Origin: Albifimbria verrucaria
Taxonomy: Eukaryota > Ascomycota > Sordariomycetes > Hypocreales > Stachybotryaceae
Direction of reading: 5' to 3'
Length of the DNA: 64,000 nucleotides
NCBI GenBank assembly: GCA_020081605.1
Contig: JAHREC010000018.1
Location: 1,736,001-1,800,000 of the forward strand
In this document: piece after piece, positions 35,078 through 46,325 of the stretch
Numbering within the stretch: position 1 is the stretch's first letter
Layout of the letters: each line of letters opens with the position of its first letter
Position numbers and translations under genes: made by a program
The notes under the pieces: generated by a model
The model's input: the letters and a program-made list of their open reading frames with translations, nothing else
Database searches by the model: none
What the model was told of the DNA's origin: nothing

Positions 35078-36010
35078 TTACAGCTCCTTCTCCTTCGGCT
35101 TCTGGCCAAGCAGATGCTCACGGCCGGTCACCGGGGCATTGCCAACATACTGCTCGCCGCCGAAGGTTGCAAAGCCCTTGTGGAACAGCCACTCTACAGC
35201 GTTCTCAACAGGCTTATCGAACAAGGTCGGCAGCGCCGGCACTACAGCCAGACCCAAACCGATGGGCGCCCAGGTACGGAGAGTTGCGTTCTTGGCGTTC
35301 TTCAAGGCCCTGCCCGAGTATCGCACGACGCTGTGAATAGTGAAGGCGGGCAGTCCCATACTGGCGATGCTCTGGAACAGCGCTCTTTGCACCATGACGG
35401 TGCGCCAATCTTCCAACGGCGCGACCGTGCCAGGCTCCAGGACTCGTGTCTCCTTGGCCGGGAGGCCGGTGATCTTCTCCTGTCGGGGCGTGAGCTCGAC
35501 GTTAGGGTCCTTGACACGCTGGTTGTGCCAATAAGCTCGGTAACCCTCGTGGCTGACATCGCCCAGGATGTAGAGCCAGGAGATACCGTATGCGGCGCGC
35601 ACCAGGTTCGGGTGCGCTACGGGGCGGAAGGATTCACCGATATCTGAGGTGTATGCGACATATCGGTGCGCTGAAAGTAGAATTGTACGTATTCTCGTGG
35701 CGTAGGCGGCGTATCGAACGTTGCTTTCTGTTGAGTCTGGGCCACTGCGCGGGAAATTGTCAGAAACACTCGTGACATGTGAGATGACGGGAGGCTTACT
35801 ATCCCTCAACTACATTATCGAAAAACTCCCATCTTGGTCAGCCTTGTCCACAATCTTCTGAAGCGACTTTGGCAGCTTTTCGCGATCAGGTAACTTGTTA
35901 GGGTCGAAGGCTTTACTTAATGGCGTTGCGTCTTTCTGATCGTTGGAAGGCTTGGGATCCTGAGCCTGCTGCTCTGGCTTTGCATCTTGCGACTTTCCCC
36001 ACCAAGGCAT
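35078..36010 (-). CDS. Mitochondrial fission process protein 1 (MTP18) homologue
   Basis: An inner mitochondrial membrane protein of the MTP18/MTFP1 family, linked in animals to mitochondrial fission; about 292 residues. Exons are 36010-35800 and 35744-35078. The N-terminal extension is hydrophilic (MPWWGKSQDAKPEQQAQ). The core has RYAAYATRIRTILLSAHRYV, AYTSDIGESFRPVAHPNLVR and AAYGISWLYILGDVSHEGY, then helices near FQSIASMGLPAFTIHSVVRY and APIGLGLAVVPALPTLFDKP, in the order usual for the family. One base is missing in the T run 35821-35825 (sense strand), which otherwise stops the frame after DGSFSIM; with it the exon end reads SFFDNVVEG and splices correctly. It is divergent from the ATP synthase subunit k gene. 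Confidence 0.88.
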
Positions 36011-36404
36011 GACAGCGGCAGTATAGTATCAAAAGATTGGCGTAATAAACCAAGAGAGGACAGGCGACACAGTCGTTCTAGGAAAGAGGATTTTGCAACG
36101 CTGCACAGGCCTAGGGTGTTGTGTAGTCGGAAGGTCTGGATATAATGATAGCTACTTTCGTGACGTAGCCAAGGCTTCAGTGGACCCTTCTGGCGTTCTT
36201 CTCCAGCGGAAGGTCCCGGGTTGATTAGGTAAGGTAAGCAGCCCGGCTCAGAGCTCCAGCCGATGTTTATCCAAGAGGCTTGGCCTGGCCCAAGTTGATG
36301 AATTTCGAGAGCTCGAGGAGACATCAAATCTCGAACTCCCATCCCTCCTCAATCGCACCACCCTTCTCCGATCCACCCTTCCGGTCACAGTCCAATCATC
36401 AACA
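36011..36404. promoter_or_regulatory. Shared promoter region MTP18/ATP19
   Basis: 394 bases between the start codons of two genes for mitochondrial inner-membrane proteins, transcribed in opposite directions. Pyrimidine-rich sequence precedes ATP19 (36340-36400). No named factor site can be claimed. Confidence 0.5.
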
Positions 36405-36747
36405 ATGGCTGGTATCGCTTACTACACTATTGCTGGCCGACAGGTCGGCGGCCACTACGTACGTCCAGGCCCTCCGAAAGCTCGTCCCTCGCATTCAAGT
36501 TTCGCAGCTCTAACATTCAATTGCAGCTCGCCATGGGCTGGTTGGCCACCATGGTCGGTGGCATCGTCTACGCTACCTCCGGCCCCAAGAAGCCCGCTGG
36601 TGCGACCGTCACCCCTCCTATCAACGCCTCCAGCTCCGATGAGGCCGACTTTGTCAAGTGCGCGAATTCCCAGTCTCTGTCGAGTTTCGGTGCAATGGCT
36701 AACCCGACATTAGGAAGTTCCTCGAGCAGCAGGACAAGAAGAACTAA
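36405..36747 (+). CDS. ATP19: Mitochondrial ATP synthase subunit k
   Basis: A small inner-membrane subunit of F1Fo ATP synthase that helps dimer assembly; 72 residues against 68 in yeast. Exons are 36405-36458, 36527-36657 and 36714-36747, with a last exon of only 34 bases. MAGIAYYTIAGRQVGGHY matches the conserved start of the family. It is followed by one membrane segment (LAMGWLATMVGGIVYATSG) and a charged C-terminus ending FLEQQDKKN. All splice sites are GT-AG, and no correction to the frame is needed. It shares its upstream region with MTP18. Confidence 0.92.
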
Positions 36748-37208
36748 GTGGTGGATCCGAGAGACGTTGGTTGACGCGTTTGTACGAACCGGTGTACATA
36801 TATCCCATTGGAAGACTCTGCATCTTCGAAGCCTCAAGCCAGGGAGGTGCGATACAATTGACACATCTCCAACACATTCATGCTTGCCAACGACCAATTG
36901 TTGTGTTCCATGTAGGAACTGTTTTCATAAAGTGACAGAATGACATTGGGGGCAAGCTGGCATTATTCTATGACTTGAATGACTTGAATACGGAACGCAC
37001 ACCCTGCGCTATGCTATGAACCCTCTGCATACATCCCATATGAGTATTTTGCCTTGATCAACTGTAGCCCTAGAGCGCAGAATCGAGGAAAAGACAACCA
37101 GAACGATTTTAATCGAAAACCAAGACTCAGGAATCGTCAAGCTCTATCAGACGCTTAAATCTGTACTCTCGAACGGCTTGCCATTCTCATTGCTGCCTCG
37201 CTGCTCGG
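36748..37208. other. Intergenic, convergent 3' ends
   Basis: 461 bases with the 3' flanks of ATP19 and the dehydrogenase gene. No gene is seen. Confidence 0.4.
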
Positions 37209-38389
37209 TCAAGTTTCAACTGTTTGACGCCGGCTCCAATTCGAAACTAAGTAAGAAGAATGGGCAGAACCTTTAAGCACTTGTCTTCCCTTCTTTGAGA
37301 GCTTTTTTACATTAGGCCACTCCATCTGCCACAATATCAAGTCCTAAAAAGAATTGTTAAAAATAGCAATCGCGAGCGATGTTAGGATTACTTACGGACG
37401 AAGTACGCCATAGGTAGTTGGAAAACAGCCATGCGTACCAGGCACCCTGACCTAACCACTGCTGCGTCGATGGATTGCTCTTCAGAGCGTTATCAACAAC
37501 ATCCTTGACGAAGCTTTCGGGCGATGCTGACCGATTGAGACATGATAAGTAATGGCCAAAGAAAACGAGACGTTATTGTAGCATGGAGAACTCACTCTGT
37601 TGTTGGGCCATTTGATTCACGCCACTGAGCCACGAGGTGAGCACTCTTCGTGCTGGATAATAGAACGAGGACTCAGAAAACTCCGTCTGTTCTGCATGGG
37701 CAAAGAATTCAGTCTTGATTCCTCCCGTGACGACCTAAAAAGCTTTATCAGAATTGGTTGTCTTATGTTTCACATGGCATTAGTGAAGAGCTCTTACATG
37801 GACCACCTTGATGTCGAAGGAGCTAGCTCAACACGTAGCTGCCGTGACAGATGCTCAACGGCTGCTTTGCTCGCATTGTAAATGCCTTGAAACGGAATCG
37901 GCATCCTGCCTACAACAGAGCCGATGTTGACGATAGTGCCCTTGGCCTCCATAAGCAGTGGTGTGAATGTTCTGGTCACCTCGAGCAGACCAAAGACATT
38001 AACATCAAACACTTCACGGGCCATGGCCATATCAGTATCTAATAGCGATGACATATAACCTAGAAAGGGCGTAAGCTGCCAAAAGCTTTCCTCGCTCGGG
38101 GCATCTTGGAAACATGCAACATACCAATACCGGAGTTGTTGATCAGTATGTCGAGAGAACCGCCGGTTAGACGCTTGACTTCAGATGCAGCCTCCTTGAT
38201 GGATTCTGTATTCTGTACATCCATAATGACAACATCAATGCCAAGCTCCTTCAAATGCTCGACTTTGGAAGCTGTCCGGGCCGTTGCGAAAACCCTGACG
38301 CCACGGCTGTGCAGCTCTCGGGCGAGATAGTCGCCAATCCTGCCCTTACTCGTGCCCGTGACGAGGGCGGTTTTCTTTGAGTGAGTCAT
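37209..38389 (-). CDS. Short-chain dehydrogenase/reductase, AYR1-like
   Basis: A classical SDR of about 310 residues. Exons are 38389-38125, 38059-37798, 37734-37596, 37526-37396 and 37343-37209. The cofactor motif is TGTSKGRIG near residue 10. MDVQNTESI follows, then LINNSGIG, the active-site Ser in VVNIGS-type context (NIGSVVGRMPIPFQG), and YNASK with the catalytic Tyr and Lys. VTGGIKTEFF comes after the fourth strand. A membrane-associated C-terminal half fits 1-acyl-dihydroxyacetone-phosphate reductases (Ayr1) of lipid metabolism, but other SDR activities are possible. One base is missing near 37819-37820 (ELAP before FDIKVVHV). The last exon, rich in Lys and Arg, rests on splice signals alone and is the least certain part. 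Confidence 0.82.
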
Positions 38390-39925
38390 TGGTACAGTAA
38401 AGCTGGAGCAAATGTGTGGTCGATGAATGTGAACTCTTTTCGGGCGAATTTGATCTACTGTATGGAGGCTCCTGAGGGTTGGTACTAGAACTGGAGCTAG
38501 GGAGTATCAAAGCGCAACGGGGCTTTTACGCTCAAATAAGGAATGCTTTGCTCCTCGAATAAGCAATAGCACCAAAAGTGGTTGCACAAGACAAAGAACA
38601 TTCAATACGTGAGCTCAGGGCCTCAGTCGTTTATTCACATACGTAGATGGGAGGAAGATAGATGCAGGCATATTCGAGGCTGCAAAAACCTCAATTGATG
38701 GGGTTCTCCTCTACGAAACGTATCAATTAGCGCGTCTTTGCGCCAATTGATCCTTTATTTGACAGCCAAGTAATAACCTGCGGCTCGTATAAATGTAGCG
38801 ACTGGGCGCTCAATCATGGCCCAGCTGCTGCCGGACCCCTGCCCTAGTTGAGTCTTATGCCTCGCATCTAGGATGGCTGACTCGGACTTCCCGGGAACAT
38901 GCAAGTGCGGGATAATGAGGGGGCATACTTTCACCTTCAGCACATGCAGCTCTCCTTGCAATCAAGCCTCGGCCAGGATGGGGACGCGACCAGCCTATGG
39001 TAGGCAGATGAGTTGCATGAGCTGTTGCTTTGTATGTTGGGAGCGATTGAAAGCAATGTCTGAATAAGGGAGTGCCATTGCATGTGCTGCTTACCTATTT
39101 GGGCTGCAGATGCTACATTAGTAGTTGGAATACGTGGTGACCAGGTACATAGGTAGGTACCTGGTAGTACTATAGAAAATGGACCCCGAAGCGACATCCT
39201 AATAGGCCATATACCGAAAACTTCTACCACTGTTATACGCCAAGCCTACGATCGAGGCAGGCTGACAATAGTTTCCTAGCTTTTGGGATCAGCGCCCCCT
39301 ATATTCTTTAGTCTAAAATGGCGAAAACCACAAGGCTACAGTTGGTTTCTTCCACGAAATACTTCTTCTTACGTGCATGCATTCCCTATACGTGCAGGTA
39401 GTTTTAGCATTCGGTCATGACGCGCCTCTAACAAGTGCTAAGGCCCTGAATGGGAACGAGGACTTGGCGTGGAAGGGAAGGCTTCGTCTCCATATTACGT
39501 GCCTAGTGCTGTAGGCGTCTTCGCAGCTGGGCTATGTTGATAGATGATATTACGTTAAAAGACATGGAGGTGGCAGTCGCAATGCAATAACTCTATGCGT
39601 CGTGCTCTTGTAAGAGAGTGTGGACACCCCCATTCATGCAAGTACCGGCAGTAGTGCAACTGGGGCGGCGCTACTTGGGCTCGTTTTACTGCTCGTCCTC
39701 CCCGAAAGATGAATGACAGGGTCGTAATGGTCACGTGAACGGGCTCCCAGAACGGAAACGTGACAGTGCCTCCCCGCCAGCCTCGTTTTCCGCACACCAA
39801 CCATCTCCTTAATCGAAACACCGACATAGATTTCCTCGGATACAACGATTGCACCCCAACCCTCATACTAGGCTGTGCGGCGATAGCCCCGATACGCGTC
39901 CCCGGTCCCGGATACTGGTGCGGGC
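38390..39925. other. Intergenic, divergent dehydrogenase/HTH gene
   Basis: 1.5 kb with both promoters. Contains GGTACATAGGTAGGTACC-like simple sequence near 39145-39165. No gene or RNA gene is supported. Confidence 0.45.
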
Positions 39926-41063
39926 ATGTCTGCAACCCCGACCGACCCGGCCCTGGCGCCGCAACCGGCACCCGAAATTCATCAATACAACCCGACCACA
40001 CCCAAGGAGCGCCATTCTCTCACCCTCGACCAGCGTCGCAATTTACGTCGTTGGGCAAACAGCCAACCAGTGAGGCCCTCGCACAAGGCATGCATCGACT
40101 GGTTTCACAACCAATACGGCCAGCTCATCAGCCAGTCCACCGTTTCCCATTCGCTCTCCCCAAAATACTCTCGCCTGGACGGCGAAAACCCCAGCTCTCT
40201 GGCTCGCGCCTTCGTTTTGGTAATTGGCCCGACGTCGAGAAGCTTGTTCTGCTATGGTACCAGCAAGTGCAGGCCTCTGGCCGGCACCCCACCAACGAGG
40301 AGCTCGGCGAAAAGGCCAAGACCATCTTCAATCAATTACCACGATATAGGGAAGAGCATCCGCCCGAGTTCTCTCCTGGTTGGATACATCGTTTCAAGAA
40401 GCGCTACGGCCTGCTCGTCAAGCGCCAACGTCGACATGCTGACGGCGCCATGAATCCAGCTGACGACATCGATTACCTGGCCGATTGTGTACCTCGCTTC
40501 ATGGCAATCGTTCCCGAAACCAGTCCTGCCGCGATTCGTGAAGAAATCATCCGTGTTGTTGGAGTTGAATCTTCTCTCAGCACCTGCGCTTTGGTCCGGG
40601 ACGAGATCATCCGCAGAATGGCTGGCCGTCCTCTTTCGCCGCAGCCCACTGCCCTCCTCTCAGATACGGCTCTTGCTCCACCCACTCATGAGCACCCCAT
40701 GTTCGCTGAAGATGACCCGGAGATGGTCCTGCAGAATGCATTACGACAACTGCAGCAAGAAGAACAGGTCGCCGAGGAACAAGCTGCCGCTGTACGGGAG
40801 GAGCGTGAACGCGCAGAGCGAGTCAATGCTGGTCTTCCGCCCGAAGACCTGGATCCTACACACGACCCCGGGAACCAACAGAGACTAGATACGTCTCTCC
40901 GCCACACGACCTGGGTCAAGATTTGACCCTCACGCCTATCCATTCTGACGGGCCCAATTCAGCCCATGAAAGACCACTTCGCTGTCCATTTTGCATCAAC
41001 CAGCGGATGCTACGCACCATCAAGGAGGCAGTAGAGCATCTATCTACACATGTTGTTGTCTGA
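39926..41063 (+). CDS. CENP-B/ABP1-like helix-turn-helix protein
   Basis: An intronless gene of about 379 residues. The N-terminal HTH of the ARS-binding protein 1 type covers about residues 30-85 (LTLDQRRNLRRWAN, CIDWFHNQYGQLISQSTVSH). The CENP-B-type HTH follows (NWPDVEKLVLLWYQQVQA, FSPGWIHRFKKRYGL). No DDE transposase domain follows, so it resembles a domesticated transposase DNA-binding module. A coiled coil rich in Glu and Gln lies at about 270-315. With the second correction, the C-terminus has a C2H2-like finger (CPFC ... HLSTH). Two bases are missing: C run 40189-40192 (GENP before QLSGS) and C run 40866-40869 (THDP before REPTET). Without the second one the protein would end TTWVKI at 40926. 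Likely a nuclear DNA-binding protein; its target is unknown. Confidence 0.78.
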
Positions 41064-41703
41064 TCAGATTCTGTTTCATTTTTTTCTTTTTGTTTTATCA
41101 CCTCACTCTCACAAAGCATGAATTGGCTGTAGATCACACAAAGGTGTTGGGGAAAATGAATTCAGCAACCCCGCAACGGAGGGGCACAGAAAGGACATGA
41201 TGTATGGAGTTTATGGTTCACGATGGAAAGGCTAGGAGTCTCGGTTTGATGCTATAATGACCTGTAATGACGTTTACATAATACGATATCCAATGTCCAC
41301 TACGCGATTGGATTGCTGTGCTTATAGCTTGCAATCTCAACTTATATCGCATTTTCCCAGATACGCTGACAGAAATCACCTGTGAAGTCTTCAAGTTGCA
41401 TCATAGCTCGTTCTTCATTGCAAGTCGCCCGAAAACCACCTCTACCACTGTCCACCACTGAGCTACGGCTTTTTGCGTTACCACCCGTCTACCCGATCGC
41501 ATCCGTTATGCAACAAGATGAGAACAACTCGAACAGAGTCTGCTATGAACATGCTATACCAATCCAAGACGGATCCAACGCCTGGCTCTATCATATCCCA
41601 TCATTGAAAACTCCAACCCATGTATGTCATCAGCAAAATGTACTCATGCGCATTGCAAACTCATCTCTGAATGGCTTTGCTTAACCGATGACATATCCCG
41701 GTG
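41064..41703. other. Intergenic, convergent 3' ends
   Basis: 640 bases between the HTH gene and VPS36. No gene is seen. Confidence 0.4.
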
Positions 41704-43711
41704 TCAGAACAACCATCCAGGGGTCTGTGATGCTTTGAGTGCCGCCTCTTCTTTCGCTGAGCCTCGGTGAACGAGCGTCGTCTGCGATGACATGTCTGTG
41801 TCTAAAATGTAGTTCTTCCAGAATTTCAAGCCCTCGAGGCCTTCCTCACGGCATACAGCACCGCGTTCCTCTGCCATCAAAAGCTCCTCCTCCGCCACGC
41901 CAATGCTCCAGCCGAATCGCTCTGCAGCCTCCTGCGCAGTCACGCCGCGCCTGAATTCGCGCCAGTCCCAAGCGACTTCTCGTTCGGGTGGGAACTCGTG
42001 CAGGTCCTGGAGCCACGATAGTAGTGCCTTGATGGTTGTCTCATCCGTGCGGTCGCTGCGCTGAACGACCATAACACCGCTTCGAAAGGTCCTCAGTCGA
42101 ACAGGCAGTTTGAGCTGTTCCCACAGACGGGCCGCCTTTTCGAAGTCGGAAGGGCTAACCAGCTCAACGCCGCCTCGTACTCTATTGAACATTGCCCATA
42201 GATCAACGAGGGTGATGATTCCACCGGCTCTTTTCAACACTCCTCTTGAGTCGTCCGTGAGGAATTCGGCCAAATTTCGAGCCAGCTCAGAGAGATAGAG
42301 CGATTCCGAGCTTCCACCACCAACAATGTCCTTGGTTGTTATGAGACCTAGTTGACTTGCTGATTCAGCCAACAGTGCATTCTCCTCTGCAGAGATCCCA
42401 CCTGGGCCGTTGGTTTGCCGCGCGAACCTCTCGGCAAGGGCCACAACGTCCTTAGCGGACGCCATGAGCGCTTCAAGGTCCTCAAATGCGCTGCCTATTA
42501 ACATTTCATTATTTTTCCGCATGTTGACTCCCAGTTGTTCTAATCCAGCGATGCCCGCAGCTCTGTTGCTTTTGGTGGGCGTCCCGTTATTGCTGCCTGC
42601 ACCTGGACCATCACTGTCTCTACTGGCTTTTGGGGCTGGCGGCGCGTTTTGTAGCAGCCATTTGCGCTGTGTCATGGAACCTTTAAGTCGTTCGTAAAAG
42701 TCTTCTCGCCGCCCCCACGGAAGGACAACTTGACCACATCGGAGCCATCCGAAGCTCCTGGTTTCGGCAACCCCTGATCTTGAGCAGGTGCCGGGGATGA
42801 AGCTCCACTAGAGTCGCGAGCTGCATCGTCCTCGATCGATGGGTTATTCTGAGGTTGAAGCGGTGCTCCGCATATCTCGCATGAGAATAGGGATGGATGG
42901 TTACTGAATGTGCAACGTGGACAATACACGGCTTTTGCCCGATGATTGTCCTTGGGGTGACCTGGGGACGTTCTATCTTGTGATAGAGAAATTGCGTTGA
43001 TAGAGGACTCATGACCAGAGCTTATATCGGATGGCTGGAAACCAAGAGCTGAGTTGCCGTTTGTCAAAGGCGCGGTTCTGTTGTTGGCGTTTGATATTGC
43101 GGCCTTTAGGACGTGGGCCAATGTTGGTTTGATGCCGCAGGCCAAGCACGGAGGGAGAGGCGTGTGTGCATTAGCCGCAGTAGGGTCAAAATTGGAAGGA
43201 ACTGGGTTCGAAAAACTGCAGATGGTGCAGACCCAGGTAGCCGTGCTGACCGCGGGTGGCTCAGCAGGCGGTTGATATGTGCCATTGGTGCGATGAGGAG
43301 AGGCACTGCCATTCCTCGTTTGTGAGGTTGCGCTTGCTACTGCTCGAGCATGAAGCGAGGAGCGCTTGGAAGGCTTAGGAACAAGCGTGATTTTGGGCGA
43401 AGATCTGAAGAACCTTGCGTAGAACTCATATCGGTCTACATCCTTGAGGTCCAGCGCTACCGAGTTGACGCGTGGCTCCTCCTTGTCCACGTAGCATATC
43501 CTATGCGTGGTCAAATAGACCTGGCCGTTCTGCTGGTTAGGCAGTTTAGACTTGCTACAGACCTTATCAGCGTTTCGAGAGTCTGGATGCCGGGTTTCGT
43601 GCCTCGCTTACCCCTCGTAGAGTCCCACATTGTCCTGGACGAAAGAAGCACCTCATCCGGCAGATATGAGGGCCGTAACGCGGTGGTAAGGTCGATATGC
43701 TTAAGAAACAT
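41704..43711 (-). CDS. VPS36: ESCRT-II subunit Vps36
   Basis: The ESCRT-II subunit that binds ubiquitin and phosphoinositides on endosomes during multivesicular-body sorting; about 650 residues. Exons are 43711-43612 and 43554-41704. The split GLUE domain starts MFLKHIDLTTALRPSYLPDE and continues VYLTTHRICYVDKEEPRV. Two NZF zinc fingers are inserted in it, as in yeast: CTICSFSN with CLAC near residue 140, and CPRCTFSNHPSLFSCEIC near 243. The domain closes with MTQRKWLLQNAPP. The EAP30 winged-helix part fills the rest (LVDLWAMFNRVRGGVELVSP, SGVMVVQRSD). Two bases are missing: T run 43642-43644 (DEVLL before VQDNVGLY) and T run 42696-42699 (KTF before YERLKGS). With them the length is a multiple of three. 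Confidence 0.93.
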
Positions 43712-44671
43712 TCCAGGAAGACGGTTGAAGATAGGGAGCCTTCGGAGGTCAGAGACGTAACAAGTCCCCAGTCCTGATGAGACGCAGTATCCTTGCATGG
43801 AATCAAGGACGATTGGGGCGCGCAGTGACGTTATTTGTGGTTGTGGACGGAGAGGCAGACAATAGTTTGGCTCGGCAAATAAGATATTCGCCTTGGCGGG
43901 TAAGAAAACGCAAATCCAAATGCCGTAGTGGTGTGCAGATATTACGGCAGAGTTTACAAGTGCCCCCAAAACGACTGCCTGTCCTCTATCGTACTGCCAG
44001 GTCAAGGAGGTTCGCTTGTTGTTTTAGGAGGTACCTCGTAGGCGGCTGTCTACAGCGGTGTTATCCAGTGCGCAAGACGGTGATCCCCACCTTACGTATG
44101 ACCTTACCGGCTGGAGGCCCTCCTGACCCTGCAGGCTGGTACGTACCTCCGTCTGTCTCGGGTGACCCGAAAAGCTGAAATGCGGGATACTTGGTGAAAC
44201 TGCGATATGAGAACCTCTGCTCCAATCTCTAGCACTCTTCGCTGCTTGAAATTTTCAAAATTTTGGCAGGAGACTCCTACACTTACGGCGCTGTCAGAAA
44301 TTACATTTGAAAATTTCTCACAACTTATTGATACACTTATTCACTGTGATACGTGTGTTGCAAGCTGGCACCTCTTATGTCACCAATCCTTGTCACTTCC
44401 GTGCGCGTCACCAAAAGCCACCGTCTATTGGTTCGATATCCATGGTTCTGCCGAAAACGCCCAGCCAGTCACGAGACTTTGCCGCCCATTGTTGGGCGTT
44501 CCCACAACTCCGACCAAATCTCTCACTTCACCTCACTTTCACCACCCAACGCCAACGCCATCGCCAAACCGCCCGGCTTCCGTCAGTATCGCCCACGACT
44601 TATTTCACCTCGTTCGTCCGGGCTTTTATCTTCTTTTCCCCACTAACCGTTTGCTTTCTTGGCCGACAAAC
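43712..44671. promoter_or_regulatory. Shared upstream region VPS36/THP3
   Basis: 960 bases between divergent start codons, holding both promoters. A frame open from 44207 runs into the THP3 start but shows no coding character upstream of 44672. Confidence 0.45.
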
Positions 44672-46325
44672 ATGATGCCTAGCTGGTCCGCAGGCCAGTC
44701 GGGGCGAGTGTCACCCAACAGGCTTCCCCAGCCTCCTACGCCTATCCTGCAAGTAAGAAACCCCATCTTCCCTATCCATATTCCTTTGCTAACGACGTAC
44801 AATAGCTCCTGCCTTCACTCCCGTCCAAGTACGACAGGGTTTCGGCCAGTATATCACTCCTGCTGCCCCAGCCTTTCCTGGCTACACGATAGGGACCGCT
44901 CCTGGTCAGATACAGAACCCAAATATCCATGCTTCCAGTGCACTCACTCCACCTGAGCCCTCCAAGGCCAAGGTGGAGTGGCCAGATTCGGTGCGCAGCT
45001 ATGTGCAGAGATCCTTTCTCCCCAGAATGATGATTCTTCTATCTCCCGTGCGGAGATAGAAGCAAAACTTAAAAGCACCATCGGTTCCGCGAAGGAGAAC
45101 GGAACACTCCACTCCATCGACTGGGATGCCATGCCGCTACCACAGGCCCTTGTCAAGGCCGAGCGTGAATCACAAAAGCTCAACCCTGCTAATTCCTCAC
45201 CCCTAACCGCTTCTCCCTTCAACCAGAAGAAGCGGAAATCCACCGAATTCGCCAATGATGACATGTCGCAACCCCGTGGCATACTAACTCCCGCTCCTCT
45301 CTTGAGGACCGCATCTCGTACCCTGCCCTCGACAAGCGTGCTGCCTTGGACGAGTTTCCTTCGAAGTCAAGTAAGTTCCAGAAGGAGGCAAACAAGCGCA
45401 AGCGCCGCTTTGAGAACGACTACAAAGCCGCACAGTTATCCCCTAGCCCCCACCGCCCTCTGCGGGCCCCATCGTTGGCACCAGCGAGGTGCTTGAGAAG
45501 AAGTATCTCCGTCTCACTGCCCCTCCAGTCCCTTCCAATGTTCGACCAGAGCGGGTGTTGCGGCAGACGTTGGACTTGTTGAAGAAAAAGTGGAGGAAGG
45601 AGAGCAACTACTCGTATATTTGTGACCAGTTCAAGTCGATGCGCCAAGATTTGACCGTTCAGCGCATCAAGAACGATTTCACCGTTTCGGTCTATGAAAT
45701 TCACGCTCGTATCGCACTAGAGAAGGGGACATCGGTGAGTATAATCAGTGCCAAACGCAGCTCCGTAGTCTCTACGCGCTGGGCCTGAAGGAAACCCCAT
45801 TGAGTTCAAGGCGTATCGTATCTTGTATTTCATTCATACCGCCAACCGGACAGGGTTGAACGACACCCTGGCAGATCTAACCGCAGCAGAAAAGGAAGAG
45901 CGACCAATCAAGCATGCTCTAGCAGTTCGCTCCGCCCTGGCTTTGGGCAATTATCACAGGTTTTTCCAGCTTTACCTAGACACCCTGAACATGGGAGCGT
46001 ATCTAATGGATATGTTCGTTGTGAGGGAGCGTCTAGCAGCATTATGCAACATTTGCAAAGCGTAAGTCATGTTCCCATTCGTATCTTGAAACAAGGGCTA
46101 ACATTTTTACAGCTACAAACCTGATGTGAAATTGCGCTTTGTCACTGAGGAGCTCGGCTTCGAGTCGGATGCTGATGCTGCTCAATTCATCATTGATCAC
46201 CAAGGCCAGCATCTTCTAGAAGACCGCCACGAGTACATTGCCTTCCTGACTGGCAAGGCCGGACCTCTCTTTGAGTCGTTCAGGACCAAGGCCTTCCAAA
46301 AGTCGACATCAAAGGCCAGATTTGA
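44672..46325 (+). CDS. THP3/LENG8-like SAC3/GANP-domain protein
   Basis: A nuclear protein of the SAC3/GANP/THP3 family, which links transcription elongation and mRNA processing or export; about 518 residues. Exons are 44672-44752, 44806-46061 and 46113-46325. A disordered N-terminus rich in Pro, Gln and Ser leads to [13 protein letters not shown] Lys-rich segment follows ([16 protein letters not shown]). The PCI-like SAC3/GANP core begins [13 protein letters not shown] and includes [31 protein letters not shown] and [15 protein letters not shown]. It ends with VDIKGQI, typical of this family. Seven single bases are missing: G 44701-44704, C 45020-45023, C 45272-45275, C 45447-45451, G 45725-45728, G 45790-45791 and G at 46302. 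Only with all seven is the length a multiple of three. Divergent from VPS36. Confidence 0.88.

Noticed and set aside
39926..41063. Active transposon
   Set aside because: Only the DNA-binding HTH modules are present; no DDE domain, terminal inverted repeats or target duplication is visible.
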